From: Avibacterium sp. 20-132
GTDB lineage: Bacteria; Pseudomonadota; Gammaproteobacteria; Enterobacterales; Pasteurellaceae
Reading direction: 5' to 3'
Length of the DNA: 64,000 bases
Assembly (NCBI RefSeq): GCF_023611925.1
Contig: NZ_CP091456.1
Location: forward strand, 930,001-994,000
Part shown: positions 34,810 through 43,804 of the stretch, one piece after another
Numbering within the stretch: position 1 is the stretch's first letter
How the letters are laid out: the number at the start of each line of letters is the position of its first letter
Position numbers and translations under genes: made by a program
Notes under the pieces: generated by a model
Seen by the model: the letters and a program-made list of their open reading frames with translations, nothing else
Told to the model about the DNA's origin: nothing
Database searches by the model: none

Positions 34810-35721
34810 ATGTATCAAGACCCATGGGAAAAACTTGCCAGCCTCATCAAACGCTTCACCCAGAAAGAAGGCAGCTTTTCTGACACCGCCCTGCCCGCCT
34901 TAAACCTCTGCCGCCGCAACCACCGCACCCACCCCGTGCCTTGCATCTATCCGCTTAGCCTGTTTGTGGTCGTGCAAGGCGTGCAACACGTCAATTTTGG
35001 CAACGAAATCATGCAGCTTGCCCAAGGCGATGCCGCATTGACCACCCTTGATTTGCCTGTGGTATCGCACGTTTTGCAGGCAAGCCAAAACACGCCCTAC
35101 CTCAGCTTAAGAATTGAACTTGATGTGATGCTCTTGCGTGAACTTGCCGAACAGACCGACTGGCAGACCAAGCAATCAAGCCTTTCGGATAGCCTATCGG
35201 TCGCCCCGATTGATGAGGGATTGCTTGATGCGGTGGTGCGTTACACCGCCCTGCTTGACGAACCCCAATGGCAGCCGCACCTTGCCCCCTTGATTGAACG
35301 TGAAATCGCCGTACGCCTCTTAAACGGCGTGCATCAGCCCATGCTAAAAAGGCTCTTGATGCAAGGCAGTGCCGAACGCAACATTGCCAAAATTATTGCC
35401 TATTTTAACGAGCATTACACCCAAAAGACCGACATCAACCAACTGGCAGAACAGGCACACATGAGCCCATCGTCCTTTCGCCAGCACTTTAGAAAACTGA
35501 CAGGCGTAAGCCCCTTGCAATACCAAAAGCAGCTTCGCCTCCAGCACGCCAGACGGCTGATGTTTAAAGAAAATCAAGATGCCACCACCGCCGCCTTTGC
35601 CGTGGGCTATGAAAGCCCGACCCAATTTAACCGTGAATACGCCCGACTGTTTGGCGAACCGCCCCACCGTGATATACAGCGGCTCAAAGACAATGAAATG
35701 CAGTTTGGCAGGATTGTTTAG
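34810..35721 (+). CDS. AraC-family transcriptional regulator
   Basis: 303 residues. The N-terminal part (about 30-180) matches the AraC_N type cupin (FVVVQGVQHVNFGNEIMQLAQGDAALT). The C-terminal part carries two helix-turn-helix motifs: TDINQLAEQAHMSPSSFRQHFRKLTGVSPLQYQK near residue 215 and TTAAFAVGYESPTQFNREYARLFG near residue 260. It is divergent from the thioredoxin-osmC genes and probably activates them. A DUS dyad (35728-35761) terminates it. Confidence 0.88.
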   Translation: MYQDPWEKLASLIKRFTQKEGSFSDTALPALNLCRRNHRTHPVPCIYPLSLFVVVQGVQHVNFGNEIMQLAQGDAALTTLDLPVVSHVLQASQNTPYLSLRIELDVMLLRELAEQTDWQTKQSSLSDSLSVAPIDEGLLDAVVRYTALLDEPQWQPHLAPLIEREIAVRLLNGVHQPMLKRLLMQGSAERNIAKIIAYFNEHYTQKTDINQLAEQAHMSPSSFRQHFRKLTGVSPLQYQKQLRLQHARRLMFKENQDATTAAFAVGYESPTQFNREYARLFGEPPHRDIQRLKDNEMQFGRIV

Positions 35722-35726
35722 GATTT

Positions 35727-36262
35727 TAGGCTGCCTGAAAATGTAAACTTTCAGGCAGCCTAATTAAAAAAATACTTTTAAACGGGAATTTTATTCAATA
35801 GGAATTTTCACCCGAGTTATTAGAAAAAGGGGTTAAAGATAAAAGCCAACAATCCATCAAATCAGGATAAAAACTTAAAGATTTTTGACCGATTTTTTAT
35901 CCTTTGACAATAAAAAAGGCTACCTGAAAACTTAAAATAAAAACTTTCAGGTAGCCTAATTAAAAAAATACGCCTTTAAATAGCGGTTTTATTCAATAGG
36001 AATTTTCACCCGAGTTATGAGAAAAAGGGGTTAAAGATTAAAGCGAAAAATACCCGTTTTTTCACTGATTTTTTTATTTCATTTCATAAAAAAACCGCCT
36101 GGAAATATCAAACTTTCAGGCAGCCTAATTAAAAAAATACGCCTTTAAATAGCGGTTTTATTCAGTAGGAATTTTCACCCAAGTTATTAAAAAAATCATC
36201 AAAACAGCGATAAAAACTTCAAGATTTTTGACCGCTCTTTAATCCAAACACTTACCCAAGCC
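35727..36262. repeat. Cluster of three intergenic repeat units with DUS pairs
   Basis: Same family as 30780-31322. Uptake-sequence arms lie at 35728/35750 (AGGCTGCCTGAA pair), 35927/35946 (AGGCTACCTGAA pair) and 36115. The segment that elsewhere reads GACCGCACTT is here GACCGATTTT (about 35887) and GACCGCTCTT (about 36230), so no USS core is present. Confidence 0.85.
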
Positions 36263-36272
36263 AATCCCCGCT

Positions 36273-37157
36273 TTAGTAAGCAGCCTTTTGCTTATAGAGC
36301 GGGCTTTTGTGTTTGACAAAATCAATAAAGGTCTTAATCGTTCTTGATGGGTAGCGGTGGGCGGCATAAAGCATATACAGCTCATGGGCAGGCTGCGGAT
36401 AATCCACCAACACCTCGACCAACCCCTCTTTTTGTATCAAATCATCGGCAAGAAAGTCAGGCAGCTGACAAATCGCCATGCCTGCTTTGGCCGCAAAAAC
36501 CAAAGCGTAAGAATCATTGCTTGCAAAGCGATAGTTAAGGTTTAACCGCTCATCGCCCAGCTGCCAAGTCATCATGGCATCACCCCTGCCCCAGCCTGCA
36601 CAAGGCAAGCGGCTCAAGGCCTGCGGGTCTTGAGGCACACCCCATTTTGCCAAAAGACTTGGGTGGGCAACCAGCTTGGCACGGCTTTGCAAAATGGGCT
36701 TGGCAATCAGATGATCGGCCTGCAAATTGCCCACGCGAAAGGCAATGTCAATGCCATCGGCCGCCAAATCCAAAACCCTCTCGGTCAATTGGCAATGCAC
36801 CTGCACCTTGGGATAACGCTGACAAAATTCATCAACCCACGCAAGCAAAGGGGTGCAGGTCGGTATCGCCGAAAGCCGTAGCCTGCCTGCCAGCTCGTTT
36901 TGTTCGTGAAACAAGGCCTCTTGGGCGTTGAGCAGATTATCCATCGGCAAATGCACCTGTTCATAAAGCCTCAAACCCGCTTCAGTCGGCTTAACGCCTG
37001 CCTTAAAGCGATTAAATAGCTGCACCTGCAACGCAGCTTCCAATTTGACAATCTGACGGCTTAAGGTCGCAAGCGGAATATCAAGCTGCTGACTGGCTTT
37101 AGAAAGACTGCCGCACTGCACCGCCGCCACAAATAAACGCAGAGCATTTAAATCCAT
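36273..37157 (-). CDS. LysR-type regulator next to NMO-like gene 2
   Basis: 294 residues. The N-terminal winged helix reads MDLNALRLFVAAVQCGSLSKASQQLDIPLATLSRQIVKLEAAL, followed by a periplasmic-binding-like effector domain. It diverges from the nitronate-monooxygenase-like gene at 37265 with 107 bp between them, the usual layout of a LysR regulator and its target. Confidence 0.9.
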   Translation of the reverse strand: MDLNALRLFVAAVQCGSLSKASQQLDIPLATLSRQIVKLEAALQVQLFNRFKAGVKPTEAGLRLYEQVHLPMDNLLNAQEALFHEQNELAGRLRLSAIPTCTPLLAWVDEFCQRYPKVQVHCQLTERVLDLAADGIDIAFRVGNLQADHLIAKPILQSRAKLVAHPSLLAKWGVPQDPQALSRLPCAGWGRGDAMMTWQLGDERLNLNYRFASNDSYALVFAAKAGMAICQLPDFLADDLIQKEGLVEVLVDYPQPAHELYMLYAAHRYPSRTIKTFIDFVKHKSPLYKQKAAY

Positions 37158-37264
37158 TATCTTTCCATAAATGAAAATTTGGTTCTTATTTTAATGGGTT
37201 ATCTTTTTAATTTCAAGAATATATAATCTCATCATAATCATCTACATCAACAAGGAGTCTTCCC

Positions 37265-38218
37265 ATGAACCGTATTTGCGACCTTCTGCACATCACCCAC
37301 CCCATTATCCAAGCCCCCATGTCGTGGCTGACCGATGCCAAGCTGGTTGCCGCCGTCAATGAAGCGGGCGGGCTTGGCTTTTTGGCTCCCCATGCGGGAC
37401 AAAACAGCAATCCAAGCTCAAACGATGAAGTCTTAAGCCGTATGCGTGCCGAAATTGCCAAGGTTCGGACTTTGACCGACAAGCCCTTTGGCGTGCCTGT
37501 GGTGGTTTCTTATGATTTGTCTTTGATGCCACGTATGGCCGATTTGCTGATTGAAGAGCAGGTGCCTGTGGTGCTTGATAATGGTTATTTAGATGAAACA
37601 CTGTATCGGCGTTTTAAAGATGCTGGCATGACCATCATCTGCCGTCTTGGCAACCCAAACCTTCAAGATGCCCAAAAAGCCGAAGCACTGGGGGCAGATA
37701 TTTTGGTTGTTACAGGCTTTGATGAAGGCGGTACGCTGCCGCAAAAAGAGGTGGGCAGCTTTAGCGCGCTGGCGGATTTTGTCGGCAAAGTCAAATTGCC
37801 CTTGATGCTGGCTGGCGGTATTGCCGATGCCGATAGCGTGCGTGCGGCCATGGTTTTGGGTGCAGAGGGTGTTTATGTTGGCACCGCCTTTATTGCCACC
37901 CATGAATGCCGTGCCGCCCAAAGTGTCAAAGAATGGCTGACTCAAGCCAGTGCGGACGATTTGCTGCTGTATCGCACAGAGCCTTACTACTATCGCTCAC
38001 TGCCGACCGCCCTTGGCAAAAAACTGCACGCCATGAGCGAAGAGGGAGCAAGCCGTGCCGAGATTGCCAAGCTGATGAATGGCGGTACAGGTATGCGTCT
38101 TGGTATGCTGGAGGGCGATTTTGAACAGGGCTATGTTTCCGTTGGCACAGGTGTGAGCAGAATCAACCGCATCGTATCGGTCAAAGAGCTGATTAACCAG
38201 CTGATGGCAGCCGTATAA
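37265..38218 (+). CDS. Nitronate monooxygenase-like flavoprotein 2
   Basis: 317 residues, paralogue of the protein at 32672-33658. It shares IQAPMSWLTDAKLVAAVNEAGGLGFLAPHAGQNS, KPFGVPV, GADILVVTGFDEGGTLPQ, LMLAGGIADADSVRAAMVLGAEGVYVGTAF. The histidine of characterised nitronate monooxygenases is again missing in GFDEGG. AACAAGGAG is the ribosome site. The two copies differ in their operon and regulator. Confidence 0.82.
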   Translation: MNRICDLLHITHPIIQAPMSWLTDAKLVAAVNEAGGLGFLAPHAGQNSNPSSNDEVLSRMRAEIAKVRTLTDKPFGVPVVVSYDLSLMPRMADLLIEEQVPVVLDNGYLDETLYRRFKDAGMTIICRLGNPNLQDAQKAEALGADILVVTGFDEGGTLPQKEVGSFSALADFVGKVKLPLMLAGGIADADSVRAAMVLGAEGVYVGTAFIATHECRAAQSVKEWLTQASADDLLLYRTEPYYYRSLPTALGKKLHAMSEEGASRAEIAKLMNGGTGMRLGMLEGDFEQGYVSVGTGVSRINRIVSVKELINQLMAAV

Positions 38219-38242
38219 AATGCCCAAGTTTTGGCCATAAAA

Positions 38243-38412
38243 AGGCTGCCTGAAAATATCAAACTTTCAGGCAGCCTGATTTAGAAAATGCTTTTAAATA
38301 GCGGTTTTATTCAATAGGAATTTCCACCCGAGTGATTAGAAAAAGGGTTTAAAGATAAGAGCCAAAAATCCATCAAATCAGGATAAAAACTTAAAGATTT
38401 TTGACCGCACTT
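38243..38412. repeat. Single intergenic repeat unit with DUS pair and USS
   Basis: AGGCTGCCTGAA arms at 38243 and 38266 form a dyad that can terminate the NMO-like gene. The same linking blocks as in the other clusters follow. A USS core, ACCGCACTT (38404-38412), directly adjoins the stop codon of the convergent DMT transporter gene. Confidence 0.85.
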
Positions 38413-39381
38413 TTAATCCCCTTTTTTGATACAAGGGCTTGCTGAAGAGAGCGAAATGCCCACTTGTTTACGGGATTTTTTGCCATGCAGGCTTGCAGCT
38501 TTGGGCAGCCGTTTCACACGGTAGAGCAGCAACGCAAGCAAAATCAGCACGCAGCCGATGATTTTTGACGTGCCAAGCATTTCTTGCATAAACATCACGC
38601 TAAGCAGCATTGTCCAAACGGGTTCTAAAATCATGATTAACGCCCCATTGCCGACATCGCTTAATTTTTGCCCAAAGGTTTGCAGCAAAAAGCGGGCATT
38701 GGTGCCAATCAAGACGCTAAGGGCAAGCCAAAGCCACGTCATCAAGCCAACAGAAGACGGCATATCTTCTGCCAACAGTGCATAAAAACCGCTTGACAGC
38801 CCAACCATCGCAAGCTGGATAAAGGTCAGCGGTAAAATCGGCACCGACTTTGCGTAGCGGCTGTTTAACACAAACTGAATACCCGCCCAAAGTGCCGTCA
38901 ATAAAAAGAACAGCGTATCAAGCCCAAATCCGCCGCCCGAAGAAAGACCGCTTGATGCCAAAAAAATCATGCCCAAAACGGCAATCGGCAGGGCAAGCCA
39001 AAACCGCCTTACGGGTCGCTCTTGATAAATCAGCCACGCAATCAACGGGGCGGCAAGCATCGCAAGGCTTAACAAAAACGCCCCTTTGCCGAGCTCTTGG
39101 GTGTGCTTGACACCAAGCACCCAGAAAAAAAGATACAGGCTAAAAGATAAGCCAACAAGCAGGCTTTGCTGCCACTGTTTACGGCTTAACCGCCCAAGTC
39201 CACGAAAAGCAAAGGGAAAAAAGATAAGGGCCGCCGCACCAAAACGCAAGCTCACAAAGGTTACCGCTGGCAATTCGGCGATCGCACTTTTGGAAAACAG
39301 CCAGCCAAAGGCGGCGGCAAGGGTGGCAAGCAGCAAAATCCACTCACCACGGTAATGTGTAAAATAATGTTTTAAGAACAT
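38413..39381 (-). CDS. EamA/DMT-superfamily exporter
   Basis: Inner-membrane protein of 322 residues with ten predicted helices in two EamA repeats. Starting motifs are LLATLAAAFGWLFSKSAIAELPAVTFVSLRFG and, in the second repeat, LTALWAGIQFVLNSRYAKSVPILPLTFIQLAM. EPVWTMLLSVMFMQE near residue 265 is the family's typical late motif. Such proteins export amino acids, metabolites or drugs. It faces away from a LysR gene at 39601, with a MITE-like repeat between. Confidence 0.85.
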   Translation of the reverse strand: MFLKHYFTHYRGEWILLLATLAAAFGWLFSKSAIAELPAVTFVSLRFGAAALIFFPFAFRGLGRLSRKQWQQSLLVGLSFSLYLFFWVLGVKHTQELGKGAFLLSLAMLAAPLIAWLIYQERPVRRFWLALPIAVLGMIFLASSGLSSGGGFGLDTLFFLLTALWAGIQFVLNSRYAKSVPILPLTFIQLAMVGLSSGFYALLAEDMPSSVGLMTWLWLALSVLIGTNARFLLQTFGQKLSDVGNGALIMILEPVWTMLLSVMFMQEMLGTSKIIGCVLILLALLLYRVKRLPKAASLHGKKSRKQVGISLSSASPCIKKGD

Positions 39382-39402
39382 GGTTTTTCCTGTTTTTCAG
39401 TA

Positions 39403-39512
39403 GCGTCATTTAAATTCAAGCAAATACGGCGTTTAAAGCTTCCTCATGGACCATCTGTACACTTTCGACCGCCTTCGCCTTGTCTTCATTTGAATTTAAG
39501 CGACTAGAACAA
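39403..39512. repeat. MITE-like intergenic repeat, copy C
   Basis: Terminal segments GTCATTTAAATTCAAGCAAA and TTCATTTGAATTTAAGCGAC are imperfect inverted repeats. The inner CTGTACACTTTCGACCGCC and TTCGCCTTGTC match copy B. Confidence 0.65.
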
Positions 39513-39600
39513 TCAAAGATTTAAGCGTATTTTATCCGTTGTTTTTTCACATAAATAGACTTAAAATTGACAGTAATGTTTATTTTTTCACGATTAAGCG

Positions 39601-40434
39601 ATGAATTTAGACTGGAACGATGTGCATTATTTCATCTTACTGATGGAAAAAGAGACCTTAACGGCGGCGGCAAATGCCCTAAATGTCGAACATGGTACGG
39701 TATCACGGCGGATTGAACGTCTGGAAAAACAGCTTGGACTACACCTCTTTGACCGCATCAACAAGCGTTATCTGCCGACCGATGATGGCAGAGAGCTGTA
39801 CCAAGAAGCCAAAAAATTGCAGCTAAACATCAAGCAATTTGCCCAAACGGCACAGGATAAGCGGGAATCGGTGGGTGAAGTGGCGGTTTCGGCACCGCCC
39901 TTTGTCGCCAACAGCCTGCTGGCACCCACCCTTGCCGTCTTTTATCAGCGGTTTTCGCATATCCGCTTGATTATCCAGAGCGATTCGGTCATCAGCAATC
40001 TGCACGCCCGCCAAGCCGACATCGCCCTAAGGATTGCCGAGCCGCTGCAAGAAGACTTGGTGGCACGCCGTTTGTGCTACGTCAAATACCGCTGGTTTGC
40101 CCATCGCTCCTATCTTCAGCACGAGCCGCAAGAAAGCTGGCAATACTTAAGCCTACAGCTTGCTGGCACGCACGAAAAATGGCTGCAAACCGAGCTTAAC
40201 AGCAAGCCGATTCGCTTTGCCTGCAATGATTTTCAGGTGATGAAGGCGGCGATTGCCCAAAAAATGGGCATTGGTTTATTGCCGATTTGCCATGCCGACC
40301 ACCCTGATTTTGCTGCCGTTGAGGAGATGGAAGACTTCACCGCCCCGCTTTATTTGGTGATGCATGAGGACGTTCGTGCGTCAAAAAAAGTGCGGACGGT
40401 GGCCGATTTTCTGATTGAAATGCTTGCCGATTAG
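39601..40434 (+). CDS. LysR-type regulator next to DMT exporter
   Basis: 277 residues. MNLDWNDVHYFILLMEKETLTAAANALNVEHGTVSRRIERLEKQLG is the winged helix. It is closely related along its length to the regulator at 42916-43752 (shared LHLFDRINKRYL, FYQRFSHIRL, RQADIALRI, DLVARRLC), so the two arose by duplication. The divergent DMT exporter gene is the probable target. Confidence 0.9.
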   Translation: MNLDWNDVHYFILLMEKETLTAAANALNVEHGTVSRRIERLEKQLGLHLFDRINKRYLPTDDGRELYQEAKKLQLNIKQFAQTAQDKRESVGEVAVSAPPFVANSLLAPTLAVFYQRFSHIRLIIQSDSVISNLHARQADIALRIAEPLQEDLVARRLCYVKYRWFAHRSYLQHEPQESWQYLSLQLAGTHEKWLQTELNSKPIRFACNDFQVMKAAIAQKMGIGLLPICHADHPDFAAVEEMEDFTAPLYLVMHEDVRASKKVRTVADFLIEMLAD

Positions 40435-40529
40435 CTTTGTGATGGGGCGAAAAGCATCAAGGCTAAATGAAGGGGCTGGGTGAAAGTTTTTAGATAAGTT
40501 TTTATGGCAAAAGCCATGCTTTCCCTTAA

Positions 40530-40624
40530 AGAGCGATAAAAACTTCAAGATTTTTGACCGCTCTTTTATTCTTCAACAATAAAAAGGCTACCTGAAAACT
40601 TACATTTGACTTTCAGGCAGCCTT
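40530..40624. repeat. Partial intergenic repeat unit with DUS pair
   Basis: The USS-position segment reads GACCGCTCTT here (about 40557), so no core. AGGCTACCTGAA (40585-40596) faces TTCAGGCAGCCT (40612-40623). The dyad can terminate both the LysR gene and the convergent flavin reductase gene. Confidence 0.8.
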
Positions 40625-40655
40625 TTCTAACACAATCTCCTTATCCCATCACCGC

Positions 40656-41786
40656 TTACACATCTCTTGGCTGCCAGTCGGCACCTTTTAGCGGCGGCAG
40701 CCATGATGGGCCTTGCAGTTGCTGTTGCCATAGGGCTTCTGGGTAGCGGTAGGCGGTTTTTCTTTCGGGGTCAATGGCGGTTTGTATTTGCTCTTCTTTG
40801 CCTGTTTTGATAAGGGTGGCAAAGTTTGGGTTGATGAGCGAGGCTTTGCCTACCGCCAAAAATTCTGCCCAGCCTGTTTGGTAGGCGGCGATGAGGTCGT
40901 CTGCGGTAAAGAGGTTGCCTACGCCGATAAGCGGGAGTTTGCCGCCAATGCGTTCGTGGATAAGCTGCATGCGGCTTTGGTTTGTGTCGGCACCTCGGCG
41001 GGCTTTTTTGTAGAAGTCCCATAGGGATACGTGCAGGTATTGCAGGGGTTTGTCAAGGAGGCGGTCGATGAGCTGCAAGGTGTCGTGCATGGTGAGTCCG
41101 TCTTCGCCTGCTTCTTCGGGTGAGAAGCGGTAGCCGATGATGAAGTCGTCTCGCTGATGGCGTTGTTTGGCGGCAACGGCAGCGTCAATCACGGCAAGCG
41201 GAAACCGCATGCGGTTTTCTGGGCTGCCGCCCCATTGGTCGGTGCGGCGGTTGGTTTTGGCTGAGTAAAATTGTTGCAATAGGTAGTCGTTGGCACCGTG
41301 GATTTCTATGCCGTCAAAGCCTGCTTGCAGGGCAAGTTCGGTGGCTTGTCCAAAGGCGTTGATGATGGCGTGAATTTCGCTGTCTTCTAGGGCTTTGGCT
41401 TGGTTGATGGCACTTGGGGCAAGGGGGTGTTTGATGAGTCCAAAGTCTGCTGCACGAGCTCCGCCGTGGTGGATTTGTAAGATGGCTTTGGCGTTTTGTT
41501 TTTTAATCCGTTCGGCAAGAGCGGTCAGCCGTGGCAGGTTTTCTTGTCCGATGGCGTGGGGCTGGCCAGGAAAGGTTTTGCCGTTTTCGGCGACAAGGGT
41601 GGCGGCGGTGATGAAGAGTCCAAAGTCAGCGGCTCTGCCTTCAATGAAGCGGGCTTCTTCTTCGCCTAGGCTGCCATCTGGGTTGGCTCCGAAGTGGGTC
41701 ATCGGGGCAACAGCAAGGCGGTTTTTGATGGTGATGCCGTTATTAAGGGTAAAGGGGGTAAAGAGCGGTGCGTAACGGTCGTTCAT
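40656..41786 (-). CDS. Old Yellow Enzyme-family NADH:flavin oxidoreductase
   Basis: FMN-dependent TIM-barrel ene-reductase of 376 residues. YAPLFTPFTLNNGITIKNRLAVAPMTHFGANPDG is the usual start. LQIHHGGARA gives the substrate-binding His pair, FDGIEIHGANDYLLQQFYSAKTNRRTDQWGGSPENRMRFPLAVI the family signature, and PLIGVGNLFTADD the phosphate site. It reduces activated alkenes or quinones. It follows the metallo-beta-lactamase-fold gene by 18 bp in one operon, with a divergent LysR gene. Confidence 0.9.
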   Translation of the reverse strand: MNDRYAPLFTPFTLNNGITIKNRLAVAPMTHFGANPDGSLGEEEARFIEGRAADFGLFITAATLVAENGKTFPGQPHAIGQENLPRLTALAERIKKQNAKAILQIHHGGARAADFGLIKHPLAPSAINQAKALEDSEIHAIINAFGQATELALQAGFDGIEIHGANDYLLQQFYSAKTNRRTDQWGGSPENRMRFPLAVIDAAVAAKQRHQRDDFIIGYRFSPEEAGEDGLTMHDTLQLIDRLLDKPLQYLHVSLWDFYKKARRGADTNQSRMQLIHERIGGKLPLIGVGNLFTADDLIAAYQTGWAEFLAVGKASLINPNFATLIKTGKEEQIQTAIDPERKTAYRYPEALWQQQLQGPSWLPPLKGADWQPRDV

Positions 41787-41804
41787 GGTGTTCTCCTTGG
41801 GTGT

Positions 41805-42812
41805 TTAGTGTTGGTCAAGGGGGCGGTATTGTACGGGGATAAAGCGGTAGCCTTCGCCGTCTTTTTGTAGGTGTCCAAGCCCTGGAAATGGCAGATGTGC
41901 ACCTGCGATGAGTGTTTTTTCCGCCACGATGTTTTTGAGCATGGTCTGACGGGTTTTTCGGGCTTGCTCGGCATTGGCATCAAAGTCTATGGCGACTTCT
42001 GGGTGCGGCATTTGTATGGCTGGGCTGTGCATGAGGTCGCCCCAGATAAGCAGTTTTTCGCCTTTGGATTCAATGAGAAAGCCGCTATGCCCTGCGGTAT
42101 GCCCAAAGAGCGGTATGGCGGTTAGGTTTTCAAAGATTTCTTTGCCCGATGGGTAGTATTTGACCCGCCCTGCTTTGGCATAGGGTCGGACGGCTTGGCG
42201 TGCCAGTTCAACATAGGGGCGGACGGTTTCAGGCAGCCTGTTTATGGGTGTGTCAAGCCAAAAGGCTTTTTCTTGTTCTGCCAGATAGAGGGTTGCGTTT
42301 TTGAAGGTGCGTTTGCCTTTGTGGACGATGCCGTTTAGGTGGTCGGCGTGCATGTGGGTGGGCAAGATGATGTCGATTTGTTCGGGGCGGTAGCCTGAGG
42401 CGCGCAGGCTGTCAAGGAGCCTCCCTTGTTTGTCCAAAAAGATGGGGGCTTGGACTTCGCCTTTGCCTGCATCAATGAGGATAAGGTGGCGGCCTGTGTT
42501 GATTAAAAAGCCAATGATGGTGCCTTCCATGCCGCCAAGATGGGTTCGGGGAACAAAGGCATCATCAAGCAGTTGGTTGAGTGTTTGTTCGCTAAGGTCG
42601 GTGTGCTTTGCCATCAGGGCGGTGTCCAGATTGCCTACGCCGTCATAAAGGGCGGTAACTTCGTAATCGCCGACCATTTGGCGAAAGTAGCCTGCAACCT
42701 GTGTTTTTTGCATGGGAACGAGGTTGGCTTTGGGCTGATGGACGGGCTGTGCCATCGCAGGCAAAGCGGTCAATCCAAACAGTAAGGCAGCGGTAATCAG
42801 CGGTTTTTTCAT
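41805..42812 (-). CDS. Exported metallo-beta-lactamase-fold hydrolase
   Basis: 335 residues with a Sec signal peptide (cleavage near PAMAQ, residue 22). The zinc motif THMHADHLNGI lies near residue 152, then LFGHTAGHSGFLI near residue 235 and WGDLMHSPAI near residue 258 supply the further His and Asp ligands. Lactonase- or quorum-quenching-type enzymes have this layout, but substrate is unknown. A Neisseriaceae uptake sequence (TTCAGGCAGCCT, 42228-42239) lies inside the coding region. It starts the operon with the flavin reductase. Confidence 0.85.
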   Translation of the reverse strand: MKKPLITAALLFGLTALPAMAQPVHQPKANLVPMQKTQVAGYFRQMVGDYEVTALYDGVGNLDTALMAKHTDLSEQTLNQLLDDAFVPRTHLGGMEGTIIGFLINTGRHLILIDAGKGEVQAPIFLDKQGRLLDSLRASGYRPEQIDIILPTHMHADHLNGIVHKGKRTFKNATLYLAEQEKAFWLDTPINRLPETVRPYVELARQAVRPYAKAGRVKYYPSGKEIFENLTAIPLFGHTAGHSGFLIESKGEKLLIWGDLMHSPAIQMPHPEVAIDFDANAEQARKTRQTMLKNIVAEKTLIAGAHLPFPGLGHLQKDGEGYRFIPVQYRPLDQH

Positions 42813-42915
42813 GGTTTTTTCTCCAAAAATTATTTGATGTGGGGTTATTTTACCGCTTGTTATTGTTCAATAATATGGATAAAATGCAAAACAATGACGA
42901 TTTATGCACATTCTT

Positions 42916-43752
42916 ATGCAACTTGATTGGAACGATATTCACTATTTTTTGTTGCTGGTTGAAAAACAGACGCTCACCGCCACCGCCGAGGCTTTGGGTG
43001 TAGAGCACAGCACGGTCGCCCGCCGTATTGAACGCTTGGAAAAACAGCTCAATCTGCATCTTTTTGACCGCATCAATAAACGCTATTTGCTCACGGCAGC
43101 AGGGGAACGGCTTTATCCTGAAGCGAAAAAACTGCAATTTAATATCCGCCAGTTCCACCAAACCGCCGAAGATAGCCAGCAGGCGGTCAGCGAGGTGTTG
43201 CTGTCGGTTTCGCCCTTTGTTGCTCATGCCTTGATTGCCCCGCTGTTGCCGCTCTTTTATCAGCGTTTTTCTCATATTCGCTTGGTATTGACCAGCGACC
43301 CGACCTTAAGCAGCCTGCATCAGCGTCAGGCAGACATTGCCCTAAGGATTACCCAGCCCGAGCAAAACGACCTTGTTGCCCGCCGTCTATGCGATATTGA
43401 TTACCGCTGGTATGGGCATCAAGATTATCTTGCCGACACGCCCAAAGATGCTTGGCAATATCTGGGCTTGCACTTAGGCGGTACGCAGGTCAAATGGGTG
43501 GAGGAACAGCTGGCGGAAAAGCCTGTTTGCTTTGTGTGCAATGATTTTCAGATAATGCAGACCGCCATTGTCCACAAACTTGGCATTGGGCTTTTGCCTT
43601 GTGATTACCACACAGAGGCGATGACCGAACTTACCACCATGCCAAGCCTTAGCACACCGCTTTATCTCATCATGCACGAAGACGTCCGCCATAGCCAAAG
43701 CGTCCGTGATGTGGCGGATTTTTTGGGGACAGAGTTGGGGGATTTTTCATAG
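42916..43752 (+). CDS. LysR-type regulator next to the MBL-flavin reductase operon
   Basis: 278 residues from the ATG at 42916, chosen because MQLDWNDIHYFLLLVEKQTLTATAEALGVEHSTVARR then aligns with the paralogue at 39601; an ATG at 42904 is also in frame. It diverges from the operon at 41805-42812, its probable target. The 92-bp gap would hold both promoters. Confidence 0.9.
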   Translation: MQLDWNDIHYFLLLVEKQTLTATAEALGVEHSTVARRIERLEKQLNLHLFDRINKRYLLTAAGERLYPEAKKLQFNIRQFHQTAEDSQQAVSEVLLSVSPFVAHALIAPLLPLFYQRFSHIRLVLTSDPTLSSLHQRQADIALRITQPEQNDLVARRLCDIDYRWYGHQDYLADTPKDAWQYLGLHLGGTQVKWVEEQLAEKPVCFVCNDFQIMQTAIVHKLGIGLLPCDYHTEAMTELTTMPSLSTPLYLIMHEDVRHSQSVRDVADFLGTELGDFS

Positions 43753-43804
43753 AATGGTTTTATAGTTTATTGACTAATCATTTGAAATCTAATGCGGAAA
43801 AAAT

